A stretch of 64,000 nucleotides of DNA, taken from the NCBI RefSeq assembly GCF_013114835.1, contig NZ_JAAVLW010000001.1, forward strand, positions 806,001 to 870,000. The letters run 5' to 3'. A model generated the notes under the pieces. It was not told the origin of the DNA, made no database searches, and worked only from the letters and a program-made list of their open reading frames with translations. Positions 32,699 to 42,865 of the stretch are shown piece after piece. Source of the DNA: Bradyrhizobium archetypum. Its GTDB lineage: Bacteria; Pseudomonadota; Alphaproteobacteria; Rhizobiales; Xanthobacteraceae. Every line of letters starts with the position of its first letter. The first letter of the stretch is position 1. Made by a program: the position numbers and the translations under genes.

Positions 32699-34366
32699 TC
32701 AACTCGCCCAATACCAAGCCAGCGCGTTCCAGGATTCCGTGCGCGTGTTGCCGTTCGGAACGACGCCCGAAATGCCTTTCTTGTGACCCTGGACCGCATT
32801 GCTCTGATACAGCGGAAGGAAGGGCAGGTCCTGGCGGACAAGCTCTTGTACGCGATGATAGATTGCGCGCCGCGCTTCCGGATCGAAGGTGCGAGCTCCC
32901 TTGTCGAGCAAGGCATCGACTTCCGGATTGGCGTACTGCGCGTTGTTCGAACCACGCCCGCCCTTTGCGGCGATCGAACGCGAGTGCAGGCGATTGGTGA
33001 CATCGGGGTCAGCCCCGATCAGATACGTGCTGCCGACTATCACGGAATCGAACTGCGATTGCTGCCAGAACTCGCCCCACATCACGGCGGCGGGCAGGTT
33101 CGATATCTTCATCTCGACGCCCAATTGCGCAAATGTCTGCTGCAGGAACTGCTGCGCCTGCTCGCGAAGCGGATCGCCTGACGTGGTCGAGTTGGCGAAG
33201 GACAGGCGGACGCCGCCTTTGCCACGAATGCCATCTCGTCCAGGCACCCAGCCGGCCTTGTCGAGGATCTTGCGCGCGCGGTCCAGATTGTATTCGTGTG
33301 CCGGCAGGTTGGAGTTGTAGTACAAGGATTGTTTCGGCATGAAGGTCTCTGTCGGCGCCGGCACTCCGTAGTAGAGCCCCTGGATGATCGCCTCCTTGTC
33401 GATCGCCGCGTAGAGCGCCTCGCGAACCGCCAGTTCCTTGAATTGGGGACGCTCGAGGTTCAGGTAAAAGGACTCGAATGAGGCCCTTGGGACCAGGGTC
33501 ACAACGCGGTTCGGCAGCGTCTTGGCTTCCCGATAGTGGTCAGGGGTGATGTAGGGCTGCCCCACAAGATCCACATCGCCGCTCTTGAACTGAGTGTAGA
33601 GGACGGTGAGATCGGGAATGTATTTGAAGACCAGCCTCTCGATGTGAGGGCCTTCACCGAAATAGTCGAGGTTGGCCACGAGTTCGAGATGATCGCCCGG
33701 GACCCGCTTGCCCCACTTGAATGCGCCGGTGCCGACCGGAGCCTGATTGAAGGCTGCGTTGCTTGGGTTGGCCTCCTTCTCTAGGAGGTGCTTGGGGACG
33801 ATAAAAGTTTCGGTCAGGAATGACAAATATGGTGCAAAGGCCTCTTCCATTCGCCACGAGATCTCCGAGGGCGAGATCACCGTAATGTCGCGCACGAGCG
33901 CATGCCCGGCGGTGCGCCAACTCCGGAAATTGGGATTCGTGATCAGTTCGAGAGTGAACTTCACGTCTTCGGCGCTGAAAGGCTTGCCGTCGTGCCATCG
34001 GACATCGTCACGCAAGCGAATGCGCCATTTGAGACCGTCCTCCGAAATGCCGCCGTTCTTCTGGCTCGGCACTTCCACGGCAAGGTTTGGCTGAATGACG
34101 CCTTGTGGATCGATGCGGAAGAGCGCGTCAAAAACCGAGAAATGCACCCCATCATCGACTTCAATGTGCGCCATCAGCGGATTGAAGACGGTCGGCTCCT
34201 GCCCAAGTCCAACGATTATACGGCCGGTCGGTTTTGGGGATGTGCGAGCGACGGCGGGCTTGCCCAAGAGATGGGGCGCGAAGAAGCCGGCTGCTCCGCC
34301 GATCGCCAGCACTCGCAGAGCATCACGCCGAGAGTAGGTCGATGTAGTCGCAGAACGCTTGGTCAT
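32699..34366 (-). CDS. Peptide-type ABC extracellular substrate-binding protein (SBP_bac_5)
   Basis: A 555-residue periplasmic binding protein. The N-terminus has a twin-arginine-style signal (YSRRDALRVLAIGGAAGFFA) with an Ala-rich cut site. It is followed by the family-typical PNLAVEVPSQ, then WRIRLRDDVRWHDGKPFSAEDV, and a C-terminal region with VQELVRQDLPFLPLYQ. Such proteins bind peptides, opines, or other bulky amides. Gene order binding protein - DppB - DppC, with the fused ATPase just upstream (27 bases), gives a complete importer. Confidence 0.94.
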   Translation of the reverse strand: MTKRSATTSTYSRRDALRVLAIGGAAGFFAPHLLGKPAVARTSPKPTGRIIVGLGQEPTVFNPLMAHIEVDDGVHFSVFDALFRIDPQGVIQPNLAVEVPSQKNGGISEDGLKWRIRLRDDVRWHDGKPFSAEDVKFTLELITNPNFRSWRTAGHALVRDITVISPSEISWRMEEAFAPYLSFLTETFIVPKHLLEKEANPSNAAFNQAPVGTGAFKWGKRVPGDHLELVANLDYFGEGPHIERLVFKYIPDLTVLYTQFKSGDVDLVGQPYITPDHYREAKTLPNRVVTLVPRASFESFYLNLERPQFKELAVREALYAAIDKEAIIQGLYYGVPAPTETFMPKQSLYYNSNLPAHEYNLDRARKILDKAGWVPGRDGIRGKGGVRLSFANSTTSGDPLREQAQQFLQQTFAQLGVEMKISNLPAAVMWGEFWQQSQFDSVIVGSTYLIGADPDVTNRLHSRSIAAKGGRGSNNAQYANPEVDALLDKGARTFDPEARRAIYHRVQELVRQDLPFLPLYQSNAVQGHKKGISGVVPNGNTRTESWNALAWYWAS

Positions 34367-34393
34367 AACGTCTCTCCTCCCTTGTGATGTTCT

Positions 34394-36058
34394 TTACGGA
34401 TTTGCTGCATGTTCGAGCATGCTACCCGCCTGCTCTCCCGGGATCGCCGCTACCAGTTCTCGCGTGTAGGCGGATTTCGGGTCGAGGAAGATTTGCGACG
34501 GCGGTCCCCGTTCGACGATCTGTCCTCGATGCATGACGGCGATTTCATCGCAGATCTGGCTGGCGACGCGCAGATCATGCGTGATGAAGATCATCGAGAC
34601 GCCGGTCTCCCGCTGAATCTGGTCCAGCAGCTTCAAGATCTGAGCCTGGATCGACACGTCGAGCGCAGAGACCGCTTCGTCGGCAATCAGCAATTTTGGC
34701 CTGAACATCAGCGCCCGGGCGATGCCGATGCGTTGGCGCTGCCCGCCGGAGAACTCGTGCGGATAACGGTCAAAGGCGCCTGAGTCCAGACCGACATGGG
34801 ACAGCAGCTCCCGCGCCCGCTCACAAGCCTCGCTGTAGAGTATCCCATGCGCGACCGGACCGACCGTGAGAATGTGCCCGACCGTCGATCGCGGGTTGAG
34901 CGATGCAAAAGGATCCTGGAAGATCATCTGGATTTTTGGCCGCAGCGACCGAAACTCGGCTTCGGAAAGCCCGGCAATGTCGCGGCCTTCGAACAGAATC
35001 GAGCCGCTATCGCACGCCATGAGCTTGATCAGCAACCGACCGAGCGACGATTTGCCCGAGCCGCTCTCCCCGACAACGCCCAGCGTGCGCCCCGACGTGA
35101 GATCGAACGTGACGCCATTGACCGCAGGCACGATGCGCCGCTTGCCGAAAAGCGCGCTGCCACTGCGATAGGTTTTTGCGAGCCGTTCAACTTTCAGGAT
35201 GGGCACCCGGTCCGCAGCATGCAAGGGAACACGGTCCTTGCCGGTCAGGTGCGGCACAGCCGCGATCAGGCGTCGCGAATAGAGATGACTGGGCGACTTT
35301 AGTACCTGCTCGGCACCGCCCTGCTCCACGCAACGGCCCTTTTCCATCACGACAACGTAGTCGGCAATCTGCGCCACAACTCCGAAGTCGTGGGTGATGA
35401 ACATGACGCTCATTCCCTTGCGGCGCTGAATGTCGCGGATCAATTGCAGGATCTGCGCCTGGGTCGTCACGTCCAGCGCGGTGGTCGGCTCGTCCGCAAT
35501 CAGGATCGCGGGCTCGAGAGCCAAAGCCATGGCGATCATTACCCGTTGCCGCTGGCCGCCCGAAAGCCGGAATGGATATTGGTGATACATAAGCTGCGGA
35601 TCGGGCAGGCCCACTTCAATCAACAGGTCGATGGCCCGGCTGCGACGGGATTTCGGCGTCCCAACATCGTGGACCGCCATCACCTCCTCGATCTGCGCAC
35701 CCACGGTCATCAGCGGGTTGAGTGCCGAGAGAGGGTCCTGAAAGATCATCGACACGACCCGGCCGCGCAGGCTGCGGAGTTTATCGGGCGAGAGACCAAC
35801 GATGTTCATTCCATCGAGGTGGACCGCACCCGAAGAGACACGGATTACTTTCGGCAGGAGCCCCATGATCGCATTGGCGGTAACCGACTTACCCGATCCA
35901 GATTCGCCGATGATGCACAGAATCTGACCGCGCATCAGATCGAAGGAGATGTTCTCGACGGCGTGGGCCCGCTCCATTCCTCCCGGCAGACTTACGCTAA
36001 GCTCGCGCACCGAGAGCGCCACATCGGCGGGGGTTACAGCCTGGATGCCAGAGCCCAT
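34394..36058 (-). CDS. Fused dual ABC ATPase for peptide-type importer (DppD-DppF)
   Basis: A 554-residue protein containing two complete ATPase domains. The first has Walker A GESGSGKS, signature [15 protein letters not shown] and Walker [13 protein letters not shown]. The second has [26 protein letters not shown] and [12 protein letters not shown]. The two halves correspond to separate DppD and DppF subunits in other bacteria. ATG 36058 has GGAGG nine bases upstream; the frame stays open for 46 more codons but without family resemblance. It heads the operon ATPase - binding protein - two permeases - FAD oxidase. Confidence 0.93.
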   Translation of the reverse strand: MGSGIQAVTPADVALSVRELSVSLPGGMERAHAVENISFDLMRGQILCIIGESGSGKSVTANAIMGLLPKVIRVSSGAVHLDGMNIVGLSPDKLRSLRGRVVSMIFQDPLSALNPLMTVGAQIEEVMAVHDVGTPKSRRSRAIDLLIEVGLPDPQLMYHQYPFRLSGGQRQRVMIAMALALEPAILIADEPTTALDVTTQAQILQLIRDIQRRKGMSVMFITHDFGVVAQIADYVVVMEKGRCVEQGGAEQVLKSPSHLYSRRLIAAVPHLTGKDRVPLHAADRVPILKVERLAKTYRSGSALFGKRRIVPAVNGVTFDLTSGRTLGVVGESGSGKSSLGRLLIKLMACDSGSILFEGRDIAGLSEAEFRSLRPKIQMIFQDPFASLNPRSTVGHILTVGPVAHGILYSEACERARELLSHVGLDSGAFDRYPHEFSGGQRQRIGIARALMFRPKLLIADEAVSALDVSIQAQILKLLDQIQRETGVSMIFITHDLRVASQICDEIAVMHRGQIVERGPPSQIFLDPKSAYTRELVAAIPGEQAGSMLEHAANP

Positions 36059-36199
36059 AGGGCCATCCTCCCCTTTCAACCGGGTCCGATCATTCTGCTG
36101 CGCGCCGGGCCTTCGGCTCCTTGCGTTCCCGCGCTCCCTGGGCAGTTCAACAACTCGCCGCTCAAATTGCCATTCCTTCATTGGAGGCTGGGACATGAT

Positions 36200-36340
36200 T
36201 CAGGCCTGCTTGCGCAATAAGCAAGATCGGTTGCTCAGAAGACAACACCGGCCAGGTTGGCCACCGCCATCGCGAGGAAGCCCATAGAGCGTCGCCAGCT
36301 CTATCGCTTCGGCCAAGGTCTTTTCCTGGACAAGGCTCAT
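36200..36340 (-). other. Short frame with ribosome site, unrecognised; rest of 36059-36722 empty
   Basis: A 46-codon frame begins MSLVQEKTLAEAIELATLYG with GAGGAG well placed before its ATG, then loses protein-like character after the phrase LPRDGGG and becomes Cys/Leu/Arg rich. It looks like a gene start whose remainder has been lost. I cannot assign a family. The remaining bases between the ATPase gene and the FAD oxidoreductase at 36723 show no recognisable gene. Confidence 0.3.
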
Positions 36341-36722
36341 GCAGTTCGCTCCTCGGATATCGACCCATTGATCGAGATTGAATGGTTCTCCTGATTTTGA
36401 CGACTTCAGTCACCCTGGAGTCGCCGAAACGCGGCATTCGGGCAGCATGAACTTCTGAAAACGAAGTCCGATTTGGCATTTCAGTCTGCATCGCGAGACC
36501 CGCTGACGCGCGGCGGATGCACGCTTGTTCTTGGCCGCCCCGATTGCGGAGAGAGTGCGTCGGTCTCCACACTGCGACATCGGTGCAAGCCAACTATTCT
36601 CGCAATAATAGCCTGTGTCCAAGGCAGCAAACGGCAGGAAATTCCGTCCCATCACGAAAGTCCGCGGGGCCTGCCGCACTTTCTCCGCTAGGTTACGGCA
36701 ACCCACGGGAGGTCCCCGCCCA

Positions 36723-38048
36723 ATGAGCGCGCCGCTCATGCATATCGAATCCAGTCCATCCCTGCCTCGAGAGGCAGACGTCGTCGTCATTGGCGGCGGA
36801 GTGGTGGGCGTGTTCACGAGCTACTATCTCACCCGTCGCGGCCTCAAGGTCGCGTTGCTTGAAAAGGGCCGTGTTGCTGCCGAGCAGTCCAGCCGCAACT
36901 GGGGATGGTGCCGCCAGCAGAACCGCGATGCGCGCGAGTTGCCGATTGCGACCAAGAGCCTCGATCTCTGGGGGAGAGTTGCTCAGGAGACCGGTGAAGA
37001 TACGGGTTTCCGCCGCTGCGGCCTCTTATATTTGTCGAACGACGAAAATGAGCTTGAGGCCTGGGCCAAATGGCGAGATTTCGCCAGGACCATGGGCGTT
37101 ACGACGCACATGTTGAGTGCGGAAGAAGCGAACGAGCGAGGCAAGGCGACGGGCCGCAAGTGGAAAGGTGGCGTCTTCTCTCCAACCGACGGGACGGCAG
37201 ATACCTCAAAGGCCGTTCCCATCGCCGCGCGCGCGATCATGGCGGCGGGTGGCACTGTGCACCAGTATTGCGCGGCGCGCGGCATAGAACTCAGCGCCGG
37301 CCGGGTCGATGGAGTGGTGACCGAAGCGGGCACGATCCGGACGAAGACGGCGGTTATGGCAGGAGGCGCGTGGGCCTCTTCGTTCTGCAACCAGCTTGGA
37401 ATTCGCTTTCCACAGGCGTCCGTACGCCAGTCCATTCTCGCCGTGGCTCCTGGCGCGGCAAGCCTGCCTGATGCCTTGTACACTGCGCTGGTGTCGCTCA
37501 CGCGACGCGGCAACGGCGGATACACGCTGGCAATCAGCGGGCGCGCGCGAGTCGACCCCACACCGCAGCAGTTCAGGTTCGGCCGCGAATTCCTGCCAAT
37601 GTTCGCCCGTCGGTGGCGAAGTCTTAGCGCTGGGGCCTTCGAGGGCTTGCGGCAAGGGCATGAATCCTTGGCGAAATGGGCCCTCGATGAGGTGACCCCG
37701 ATGGAACTGAACCGGACACTCAATCCCCGTCCCGACATGAGGCAGATTCGGCTAACACATCAACGAGCTTGCGAGTTGGTACCCGAACTCCGATACGTCG
37801 CAATCTCAAACGTCTGGGCCGGTTACATCGACAGCACACCCGACGGCATTCCGGCAATCGGTGAAGTTGAATCGATTCCAGGGTTCATCCTTGCGGCGGG
37901 GTTCAGCGGCCACGGTTTCGGGATTGGGCCTGGGGCGGGGCATATGATCGCCGACATCATCACCGGTCGCGCGCCGATCGTCGACCCGCGTCCCTACAGG
38001 CCGGAGCGGCTGAAAATGAGCGCCTGGGGCAAGGTCAGCGAGTTCTAA
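36723..38048 (+). CDS. FAD-dependent oxidoreductase, sarcosine-oxidase/DadA-like (island copy 4)
   Basis: A 441-residue flavoprotein: VVVIGGGVVGVFTSYYLTRR (~20-39), then QSSRNWGWCRQQNRDARELP, a turn that differs from the GASGRNGG form in the other island copies and marks a separate subfamily. The C-terminal FAD contact is LAAGFSGHGFGIGPGAGHM. ATG 36723 (MSAPLMHIE) has GGGAGG about ten bases upstream. It is followed 114 bases later by an Lrp-type regulator in the same direction. It may oxidise an N-methyl or D-amino acid; no covalent-flavin cysteine could be confirmed. Confidence 0.85.
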   Translation: MSAPLMHIESSPSLPREADVVVIGGGVVGVFTSYYLTRRGLKVALLEKGRVAAEQSSRNWGWCRQQNRDARELPIATKSLDLWGRVAQETGEDTGFRRCGLLYLSNDENELEAWAKWRDFARTMGVTTHMLSAEEANERGKATGRKWKGGVFSPTDGTADTSKAVPIAARAIMAAGGTVHQYCAARGIELSAGRVDGVVTEAGTIRTKTAVMAGGAWASSFCNQLGIRFPQASVRQSILAVAPGAASLPDALYTALVSLTRRGNGGYTLAISGRARVDPTPQQFRFGREFLPMFARRWRSLSAGAFEGLRQGHESLAKWALDEVTPMELNRTLNPRPDMRQIRLTHQRACELVPELRYVAISNVWAGYIDSTPDGIPAIGEVESIPGFILAAGFSGHGFGIGPGAGHMIADIITGRAPIVDPRPYRPERLKMSAWGKVSEF

Positions 38049-38162
38049 AACGCAGTTTCCGCCGCCGGTGGGAAAAGATGCTGGTTGATGCTATGACACT
38101 GCCTATGACGCTGAAGCCTCACAGCCCTGACGCCCTTGTCGCCCTCATCTCATGGCATTGCT

Positions 38163-38639
38163 ATGAAGCTCGATAAGATCGACATCAGGATTTTATGCGA
38201 ACTGCAGAAGAACGGGCGTGTTTCCAACGTCGAGCTCTCGGAACTGATAAACCTTTCCCCAAGCCCATGTCTGATGCGGGTCAAGAGACTCCAGACAGAG
38301 GGCTTCATCACCGGCTATTCCGCCCAGATCGACGTTTCCAAACTCGGACAAACTCTGACCGTGTTCGCCGAAATCACCCTGAAGAATCACCGGCAAATTG
38401 ATTTCGCTCGCTTCCTCACGACCATCGAGAAGATCGATTCCGTTGTCGAATGCCATCTTGTTTCAGGCGGGTACGACTATCTCGTGAAATTCATCACCGC
38501 AGGAATCAGCGAATACCAGGCGGTCATGGAACGTCTCGTCGAGATGGACATCGGCATCGACAAATACTTCAGTTTCGTCGTACTGAAGTCCCCGATTGTG
38601 AAATCCTACTTGCCTCTCGAGAGCATATTCAACGGCTAG
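38163..38639 (+). CDS. Lrp/AsnC-family transcriptional regulator
   Basis: A 158-residue regulator with the N-terminal helix-turn-helix DKIDIRILCELQKNGRVSN and LSELINLSPSPCLMRVKRL. The RAM ligand domain (~70-150) includes VVECHLVSGGYDYLVKFI. ATG 38163 gives the canonical MKLDKIDIRIL start. Lrp proteins form octamers, sense amino acids and commonly control their catabolism. It sits between a FAD oxidoreductase gene and a convergent aminotransferase gene and is the best candidate for a regulator binding the 62-base elements at 24108 and 29326, which is inference. Confidence 0.93.
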   Translation: MKLDKIDIRILCELQKNGRVSNVELSELINLSPSPCLMRVKRLQTEGFITGYSAQIDVSKLGQTLTVFAEITLKNHRQIDFARFLTTIEKIDSVVECHLVSGGYDYLVKFITAGISEYQAVMERLVEMDIGIDKYFSFVVLKSPIVKSYLPLESIFNG

Positions 38640-38655
38640 AGAGCAGGCGCGGTGT

Positions 38656-40032
38656 TTATCCTTTCATGGCCGCGCGGACGTCCTTGTCTTCGAGCGTCTG
38701 GTCGAGCGTACTCCTTGTCCGTTCGATGATGCCGTCGATGTCCGCATCCGTGCAGCAGAGCGGCGGCGCAAAACCCAGCACGCCCTGGGCAAAGGCGCGG
38801 ATGACGAGGCCATTGTCCCATGCGCGGTCAAAAATACGGCGCGCCGCGTCGGCTTCCGTCGGCAGGGGCGTCTTGCGCTTCTTGTCGGTAACAAGCTCGA
38901 TTGCGGCCAGCATGCCGCGACCACGGACATCGCCGACAAGCGGATGATCGGCAAGCGCGCGAAGACCTTCCATCAGGCGGTGCCCCGCCTTCCGGCCGTT
39001 TTCCAGCAGGCCGTTTTCATAAAGGTCAAGGCATGCAAGCCCGACGGCTGCGCTGACGGGATGTGCGGAATAGGTGTAGCCGTGGCCAACGGCCGTCTTG
39101 CCGGCGCCATCGGCAATTGTGTTGTAGACGCGGTCGGACATGAGAATGGCCCCCATCGGCACATAGCCCGACGTCAGTCCTTTTGCCGTTGTCATGAGAT
39201 CCGGCACGACATCGTCCTCTTCACAGGCGAACAGCGGACCGACGCGGCCAAAGCCGGTAATAACCTCATCGGCAACAAACAGAATATCGTGCTCCTTGCA
39301 AACAGCCTGCATTTCCTTCAGCCACGACGGCGGCGGAACGAGGACGCCTCCCGAGCCCTGGATCGGCTCGACATAGAAGGCAGCAACGCGATCAGCGCCC
39401 AGTTCGGATATCTTGGCCTGCAGGGCCGCGACCGACGCAGCAATGATAGCCTGGGGATGGGTACCAACCGGATTGCGATAGGCATAGTGCGAGGGAATCT
39501 TGTGCTGCCAGCTATAAGGTACTCCAAAACCCGTATGAAACGCCGGCAGCGCGGTCAAGCCAGACCCTGCCGTCGACGATCCATGGTAGCCATACTCGAC
39601 GGAAATGAACTGGTCTTTCTGTGGCCTCCCCTTGGCATGATAATAGTACCGAATGAACCGGATCGTGCTGTCGACGGCATCGGATCCGCCCAACGTGAAG
39701 TAGACATGGTTCAGGTCACCAGGCGCCAATTCAGCCAGCCTGGCGGCCAGCCGGATAGCCGGGTCGGAGCCCAGTCCGAAATAACCCGTGGCATAGGGCA
39801 GCTCGCGCAGCTGTCTCGCCGCAGCTTCAACGATGCTGTCCTGTCCGTAGCCGGCATTGACACACCACAGACCAGCAAAGCCGTCGAGCAACTGCCGCCC
39901 GGAGACATCGGTCAGCGTCGCACCCTTTGCTGATTTCAGCACCCGCACGCCTTGCGCCTCATGGCTTCGATAAGATGAGACTGGGTGAATCAGATGCGCG
40001 CGGTCGAGTTCAATCAGCGAGTTGCTCAACAT
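38656..40032 (-). CDS. Class III aminotransferase (omega-amino-acid/polyamine:pyruvate type)
   Basis: A 458-residue PLP aminotransferase. It has LWCVNAGYGQDSI near residue 55, YFTLGGSDAVDSTIRFIRYY, an aspartate for the pyridine nitrogen in LFVADEVITGFGR (D255), and the Schiff-base lysine in TTAKGLTSGYVPMGA (K284). The pattern is closest to the SpuC/omega-amino-acid:pyruvate group, which uses putrescine, cadaverine, beta-alanine or GABA. The start at 40032 has GGAGGAC upstream. With the succinate-semialdehyde-type dehydrogenase at 41199 it could form a GABA route, and the alanine it makes could feed ald. Confidence 0.92.
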   Translation of the reverse strand: MLSNSLIELDRAHLIHPVSSYRSHEAQGVRVLKSAKGATLTDVSGRQLLDGFAGLWCVNAGYGQDSIVEAAARQLRELPYATGYFGLGSDPAIRLAARLAELAPGDLNHVYFTLGGSDAVDSTIRFIRYYYHAKGRPQKDQFISVEYGYHGSSTAGSGLTALPAFHTGFGVPYSWQHKIPSHYAYRNPVGTHPQAIIAASVAALQAKISELGADRVAAFYVEPIQGSGGVLVPPPSWLKEMQAVCKEHDILFVADEVITGFGRVGPLFACEEDDVVPDLMTTAKGLTSGYVPMGAILMSDRVYNTIADGAGKTAVGHGYTYSAHPVSAAVGLACLDLYENGLLENGRKAGHRLMEGLRALADHPLVGDVRGRGMLAAIELVTDKKRKTPLPTEADAARRIFDRAWDNGLVIRAFAQGVLGFAPPLCCTDADIDGIIERTRSTLDQTLEDKDVRAAMKG

Positions 40033-40374
40033 GTCGTCCTCCAGATCAACCCCGACGCTTATGCGGTCGTCCCGATGTTTTCGGGTCCAAAATAGGATGT
40101 CAAAGACAGCAGTTGCTCCTAAGCAGCATATCGACGGAGGAAGTTTTGCCTTTCGTTGACGATCGCCGCGGCATCTTATGCCGGCCTTGAGCGACGCACG
40201 CCATTGGCGCTCAAACTCGAAACGCCTCTTCGCGCAACTCTCTGCCAAAGCTCCAATCCGATACGACACAATCTGCTCCCGGGCCGCGCGACTGCGGTGC
40301 TTTATCTTGTCGGCTGCTCATTATGATGCTTGTCGTACCGGCAAGCGGTGCGTGAGGACGGAAGGATACGAGTC
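40033..40374. other. Gene-free divergent stretch
   Basis: The gap is shared by the aminotransferase (minus) and HAD hydrolase (plus) genes and must hold both promoters. I see no open frame worth calling and no clear palindrome larger than chance. Confidence 0.6.
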
Positions 40375-41064
40375 ATGGCGACGTTTAGACCCAAATACAT
40401 CACGTTCGACTGCTACGGCACGTTGACGAATTTCGACATGGCCGGCGCGGCAACGAGAGTCTATGGCTCCGAGCTCTCGTCGGCGGCCATGGCAAAGCTC
40501 ATCAAGGATTTTTCGGCCTATCGCCTGGACGAGGTTCTCGGCGCCTGGAAGCCGTATTTCGAGGTCGTGCACAATGCGCTCGAGCGCGCGTGCAAGCGCA
40601 ATGGTATCGCATTTCGGCCGGAGCATGCTCAGCGCATCAATGAAGAGATCCACACATGGGGTCCACATGCCGACGTCCCGGCGGGTCTGGCCAAGGTTGC
40701 CAACGAAATCCCGCTCGTCATCCTGTCGAATTCCATGAAGAACCTCATCATGTCGAACGTGGAGAAGCTCGGCGCTCCCTTTCACATGGTCATCACGGCC
40801 GAGGAGACCGGCGCCTACAAGCCGCAGATGAAAGGCTTCGAGTATATGCTGGACAAGCTGGGCTGCGGCCCGGAAGATATCACCCACGTCTCGTCCTCCT
40901 TCCGCTACGACCTGATGACCGCCTACGACCTCGGCATCAAGAGCAAGGTCTGGGTGAATCGCGGTCACGAGCCCGCGAATCCATTCTATGAATACACCGA
41001 GGTCGCTGGCATCGGCGGGCTTGCCGCGGCTGTCGGCCTGGAGCCCCTGCGCAAAAGCGCGTGA
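40375..41064 (+). CDS. HAD-superfamily hydrolase, haloacid-dehalogenase type II
   Basis: A 229-residue HAD. ITFDCYGTLTNFDMAGAATR is motif I, with the FDCYGTL form characteristic of L-2-haloacid dehalogenases. VILSNSMKN is motif II, TGAYKPQMKGFEYML contributes the lysine, and HVSSSFRYDLMTA supplies the motif IV region with Ser/Arg/Tyr/Asp as in dehalogenases. The ATG has GGAAGGA upstream. It is related to the HAD at 18051, so the island carries two. Either could act on halogenated or other 2-substituted acids; the real substrate is unknown. Confidence 0.88.
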   Translation: MATFRPKYITFDCYGTLTNFDMAGAATRVYGSELSSAAMAKLIKDFSAYRLDEVLGAWKPYFEVVHNALERACKRNGIAFRPEHAQRINEEIHTWGPHADVPAGLAKVANEIPLVILSNSMKNLIMSNVEKLGAPFHMVITAEETGAYKPQMKGFEYMLDKLGCGPEDITHVSSSFRYDLMTAYDLGIKSKVWVNRGHEPANPFYEYTEVAGIGGLAAAVGLEPLRKSA

Positions 41065-41141
41065 GCGCAATTCTCTTCAGGGTTCTCTCGCGCACGTCAG
41101 TTCTTACAAAAGCTTCAATAGAAATCGGCGCTGCGAATGAA

Positions 41142-41168
41142 AAAGGGGGCGGTTCGACCGCCCCCTTT
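41142..41168. terminator. Bidirectional Rho-independent terminator
   Basis: A perfect stem GGGGGCGGT (41145-41153) pairs with ACCGCCCCC (41157-41165) over TCG, flanked by an A-run on the left and a T-run on the right. It lies between the convergent HAD and semialdehyde dehydrogenase genes and would end both transcripts. Confidence 0.9.
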
Positions 41169-41198
41169 CTTGTTTCAGGTACTGATTCGATGGGCCGA

Positions 41199-42656
41199 TC
41201 AGTCCAGCCCGCCGACATGGAGCGCCTTGGTCTCGAGATATTCTTCTATCCCGAGCTGGGATCCCTCGCGTCCGAGGCCCGACTGCTTTACGCCGCCGAA
41301 AGGCGCAACCTCAGTCGAGATCAGGCCGGTGTTCAAGCCGACCATGCCGAATTCCAGCGCTTCGGCAACACGCCAGGAGCGCCTGAGGTTTTCAGTGTAG
41401 AAATAGGCGGCAAGGCCGAACGGCGTGCCGTTTGCGATCGCAACCGCCTCGTCCTCGGTCTCAAAGCGGAAAAGCGGTGCGACCGGGCCGAACGTCTCTT
41501 CTGAAGCGAGCAGCATCTCAGTGGTCGCGCCACCGAGCACGACGGGGCGCGCATATTGCCGGCCTTCCGGCACCGCTTCACTCTCCGAGATGATCTTTGC
41601 GCCTTTATCCAGGGCGTCCGTGACGTGCCGCTTGATCTTGTCGATCGCCGCGCCATTGATCATCGGCCCGATCGCGACTCCCTCTTCCGTACCGGCACCG
41701 ACCTTCATTTTGGCAACCCGGCTGGCGAGCTTCTGTGCGAAGGCGTCGTAAATGCGTGATTGCACCAGAATGCGATTGCAGCAGACGCACGTCTGCCCTC
41801 CATTGCGGAATTTCGACGCAATCGCCCCCTCGACGGCCCGGTCGACATCGGCATCGTCAAAGACGATGAAAGGCGCGTTGCCGCCGAGTTCGAGGCTGAG
41901 CCTCTTGATGTTGTCAGCAGCGCCTTTCATCAGCAACGCGCCGACGCGGGTCGATCCGGTGAAGGAAATCTTGCGGACGGTTTCGTTGGCCATCAGTTCT
42001 TGGCCGATGTCTGCCGGCATACCCGTCACAATGTTGATCACGCCTGCTGGAATCCCGGCCTGCTCCGCCAGAACACCGATTGCAAGGGCCGAGAAAGGCG
42101 TAAATTCAGACGGCTTGATGACGACAGTGCAGCCCGCAGCAAGCGCAGGCGCCACCTTGCGCGTAATCATCGCGTTGGGAAAATTCCAGGGCGTGATGAT
42201 CCCGCAGACGCCGACCGGCTCTTTCAGCACCAAAATGCGGCGATCGACAGTGGGCGAAGGGATCATCGATCCATTGATCCGCCGTGCCTCTTCCGCAAAC
42301 CACTTGACGAAGGATGCCCCGTAACGGATTTCTCCGAGCGATTCAGCAAGCGGCTTGCCCTGCTCCAGCGTCAGCAAAAGCGCCAAGTCCTGCTCATGGC
42401 GCCGCATGAGCTCATACCAACGCTCCAACAGCACCGCACGCTCTGCATGGGCCTTTGTCCTCCAACTCTTGAACGCATCGGCCGCGACGTTGATTGCTTC
42501 CCTGGTCTCGTCACGCCCCATGTCGGGGATAGTGCCAATAACTTCCTGGCTGGCAGGATCGATGACATCAACGGTGCCTTTCGTACTCGCATCCCGCCAG
42601 TTGCCGCCGATCAGCGCTTGCTGGCGAAACAGATCTCTGTCCTTCAATGCAATCAT
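41199..42656 (-). CDS. gabD: Succinate-semialdehyde dehydrogenase-type aldehyde dehydrogenase
   Basis: A 485-residue ALDH. LLTLEQGKPLAESLGEI and TPWNFPNAMITRK are strong GabD-group phrases. E256 in LELGGNAPFIVFDDADVD is the base and C290 in NGGQTCVCCNRILVQ is the nucleophile, with the neighbouring cysteine typical of GabD. It ends with the family's VAPFGGVKQSGLGREG stretch. It oxidises succinate semialdehyde to succinate with NADP+, the final step of GABA or putrescine breakdown. It follows the cupin gene by 209 bases; the aminotransferase at 38656 would supply the semialdehyde. Glutarate semialdehyde is an alternative substrate. Confidence 0.92.
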   Translation of the reverse strand: MIALKDRDLFRQQALIGGNWRDASTKGTVDVIDPASQEVIGTIPDMGRDETREAINVAADAFKSWRTKAHAERAVLLERWYELMRRHEQDLALLLTLEQGKPLAESLGEIRYGASFVKWFAEEARRINGSMIPSPTVDRRILVLKEPVGVCGIITPWNFPNAMITRKVAPALAAGCTVVIKPSEFTPFSALAIGVLAEQAGIPAGVINIVTGMPADIGQELMANETVRKISFTGSTRVGALLMKGAADNIKRLSLELGGNAPFIVFDDADVDRAVEGAIASKFRNGGQTCVCCNRILVQSRIYDAFAQKLASRVAKMKVGAGTEEGVAIGPMINGAAIDKIKRHVTDALDKGAKIISESEAVPEGRQYARPVVLGGATTEMLLASEETFGPVAPLFRFETEDEAVAIANGTPFGLAAYFYTENLRRSWRVAEALEFGMVGLNTGLISTEVAPFGGVKQSGLGREGSQLGIEEYLETKALHVGGLD

Positions 42657-42865
42657 CTACTCGTTCCCTTGCCTTCGGGGCCGACCCCGCGATCACTGCC
42701 CGGATTTGCGATGGCGAGACAAAGCCGCCTCATCCGAGCAATACAGGACCGCGCGCCGCATTTTTCATTGAGAATGATGTGTCTGGCCGCGTTGAATCTG
42801 GTCAGACGCGGCCCCGAAGGTCGAATATTCTGAGGGGCGTTTTTAGTGCTGCCCTCAGCATCGTC

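Noticed and set aside
36672..36690. A copy of the element core upstream of the FAD oxidoreductase at 36723
   Set aside because: TGCCGCACTTTCTCC resembles the core but is one base shorter and its flanks do not align; not enough to claim a site.
42725..42790. Another copy of the 62-bp element upstream of gabD
   Set aside because: Only TTTCATTGA and a nearby GATG agree; the remainder does not align without several gaps, so it may be chance.
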